A DNA stretch of 5,629 nt from Flavobacteriales bacterium (GTDB taxonomy: Bacteria; Bacteroidota; Bacteroidia; Flavobacteriales_D; Sanyastnellaceae), in the NCBI GenBank assembly GCA_030728235.1, contig JANRAA010000064.1, forward strand, positions 2,205 to 7,833. The letters run 5' to 3'. The translations under genes were made by a program, and so were the position numbers. Below, in pieces: positions 5,022-5,629 of the stretch (position 1 is its first letter; every line of letters begins with the position of its first letter). The notes beneath the pieces are model-generated. The model ran no database searches and was not told the origin of the DNA. It saw only the letters and a program-made list of their open reading frames with translations.

Positions 5022-5629
5022 AAAAAATAATCGGATTGCTGGTAGCAATTTTACCTTTATTCTCTTTCGCTCAAGAGATGTCGGTTGCAGGTCCAGATAT
5101 CACAGCATGTGTCGGCTTCCTTGTAGATTCCGGTATGACAGCTGGTGACTACACCGCCAATGAAAACCATACAATCACAATCTGCGCTGAAGCTCCCGAA
5201 ACTGTAATCAATCTGTATTTCAATCTCTGCGACCTTGGAGATGGTGACCAAATCACGATATATGATGGTCCTGATAATAGCGCACCAGTAATCGGTACCT
5301 ACACAGGTTTTGCTCTTCAAGCTCAGAATATCTTCAACTCAGTTGCGAATGCCAGTGGTTGTCTCACCGTGAATTTTACGAGTGACGGCGCTGATAACGG
5401 TAACTTTACTGCCGAAATTTCTTGTGGATATCCTTGTGAAGCACCTGTTGCTGTTGTCAATATCGATGGCGGTTCTCCTGTGCTTACTTGCCCTGGAACT
5501 GAACTTTCGTTCGATGCCTTCGAATCTACAGTTGCCGAAGGTTTTCAGATTGTTTCGTACGAATGGGACATGGGAAATGGTGATGTAGTAACAACAACAA
5601 TTCCTGAAATAAACTACACTTACGCAGAA
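5018..5629 (+). CDS. Secreted CUB and PKD domain protein, 5' part; continues beyond the window
   Basis: The frame is open from the ATG at 5018 to the window end (204 codons). Residues 1-18 are a signal peptide (KKIIGLLVAILPLFSFA|Q). Residues about 31-136 resemble a CUB domain: cysteines at 31, 56, 71, 115 and 136, the core NLCDLGDGDQITIYDGP (69-85), then VIGTYTG (91-97) and CLTVNFTSDG (115-124). From about 142 a PKD-type beta-sandwich begins (PVAVVNIDGG, C158), with the diagnostic YEWDMGNG (181-188). In Bacteroidota such proteins are usually long, carry many adhesion-type repeats, and end in a type IX secretion (Por) sorting domain. That end lies outside the window, so type IX export is inferred. 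The start overlaps the upstream stop by ATGA and is preceded by AAGGGAA, a possible weak ribosome site. Likely an extracellular adhesin or glycan/protein-binding protein; no enzymatic domain is visible in the part present. Confidence 0.88.
   Translation, partial: MKKIIGLLVAILPLFSFAQEMSVAGPDITACVGFLVDSGMTAGDYTANENHTITICAEAPETVINLYFNLCDLGDGDQITIYDGPDNSAPVIGTYTGFALQAQNIFNSVANASGCLTVNFTSDGADNGNFTAEISCGYPCEAPVAVVNIDGGSPVLTCPGTELSFDAFESTVAEGFQIVSYEWDMGNGDVVTTTIPEINYTYAE

Noticed and set aside
4713..5320. Leftward open frames opposite the secreted pair (4713-5048 and 5057-5320), and a rightward frame at 5382-5588
   Set aside because: They are shadows of the two secreted-protein genes, whose signal peptides and CUB/PKD motifs establish the true frames.
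1..5629. CRISPR array, toxin-antitoxin pair or defence island
   Set aside because: No regularly spaced repeats and no paired small genes of that kind are present; the genes are mostly housekeeping or secreted-protein genes.

Overview
The window looks like a chromosomal segment of a Bacteroidota bacterium, most likely Flavobacteriia-like (Flavobacteriales). The sequence-level reasons are: at least four matches to the Bacteroidota -7 promoter element TAnnTTTG at sensible places; mostly weak or absent Shine-Dalgarno sequences; signal peptides ending Ala|Gln; a DAHP synthase with a C-terminal chorismate mutase domain, an arrangement known in Bacteroidota; and a CUB plus PKD secreted protein of the kind these bacteria export. 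No taxonomic marker gene is present, so the assignment is an inference.

Layout, left to right. Positions 28-1014 form an IS1595-type insertion element bounded by 24-bp inverted repeats (22 of 24 matching). Its single 281-codon gene runs leftwards and is open along its full length, but the DDE catalytic core is strongly diverged and shortened. Next comes a rightward DUF983 membrane protein (1079-1504), whose 3' end overlaps by 11 bp the convergent gene for DAHP synthase/chorismate mutase (1494-2600, leftward). Then come two leftward tRNA genes, Leu(GAG) at 2766-2849 and Lys(UUU) at 3015-3087, separated by a clear hairpin terminator. A leftward 386-codon GNAT-like acetyltransferase follows (3194-4354). 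A 229-bp divergent intergenic region then leads to a rightward pair: a 145-residue secreted protein of unknown function (4584-5021) and, overlapping it by ATGA, the start of a secreted CUB-PKD protein (5018 onwards) that runs off the window.

How the parts work together. Most genes look like independent housekeeping or core units: aromatic amino acid synthesis, tRNAs, a conserved acetyltransferase and DUF983. The only evident operon is the rightward secreted pair at the end, which is probably translationally coupled and exported together across the inner membrane. The mobile element sits just upstream of the DUF983 promoter without disrupting any gene visible here. No defence system, CRISPR array or other clearly new multi-gene system is visible. 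The most unusual items are the transposase-like protein with an apparently lost catalytic core, the hairpin that encloses its start codon, and the uncharacterised small secreted partner of the CUB-PKD protein.
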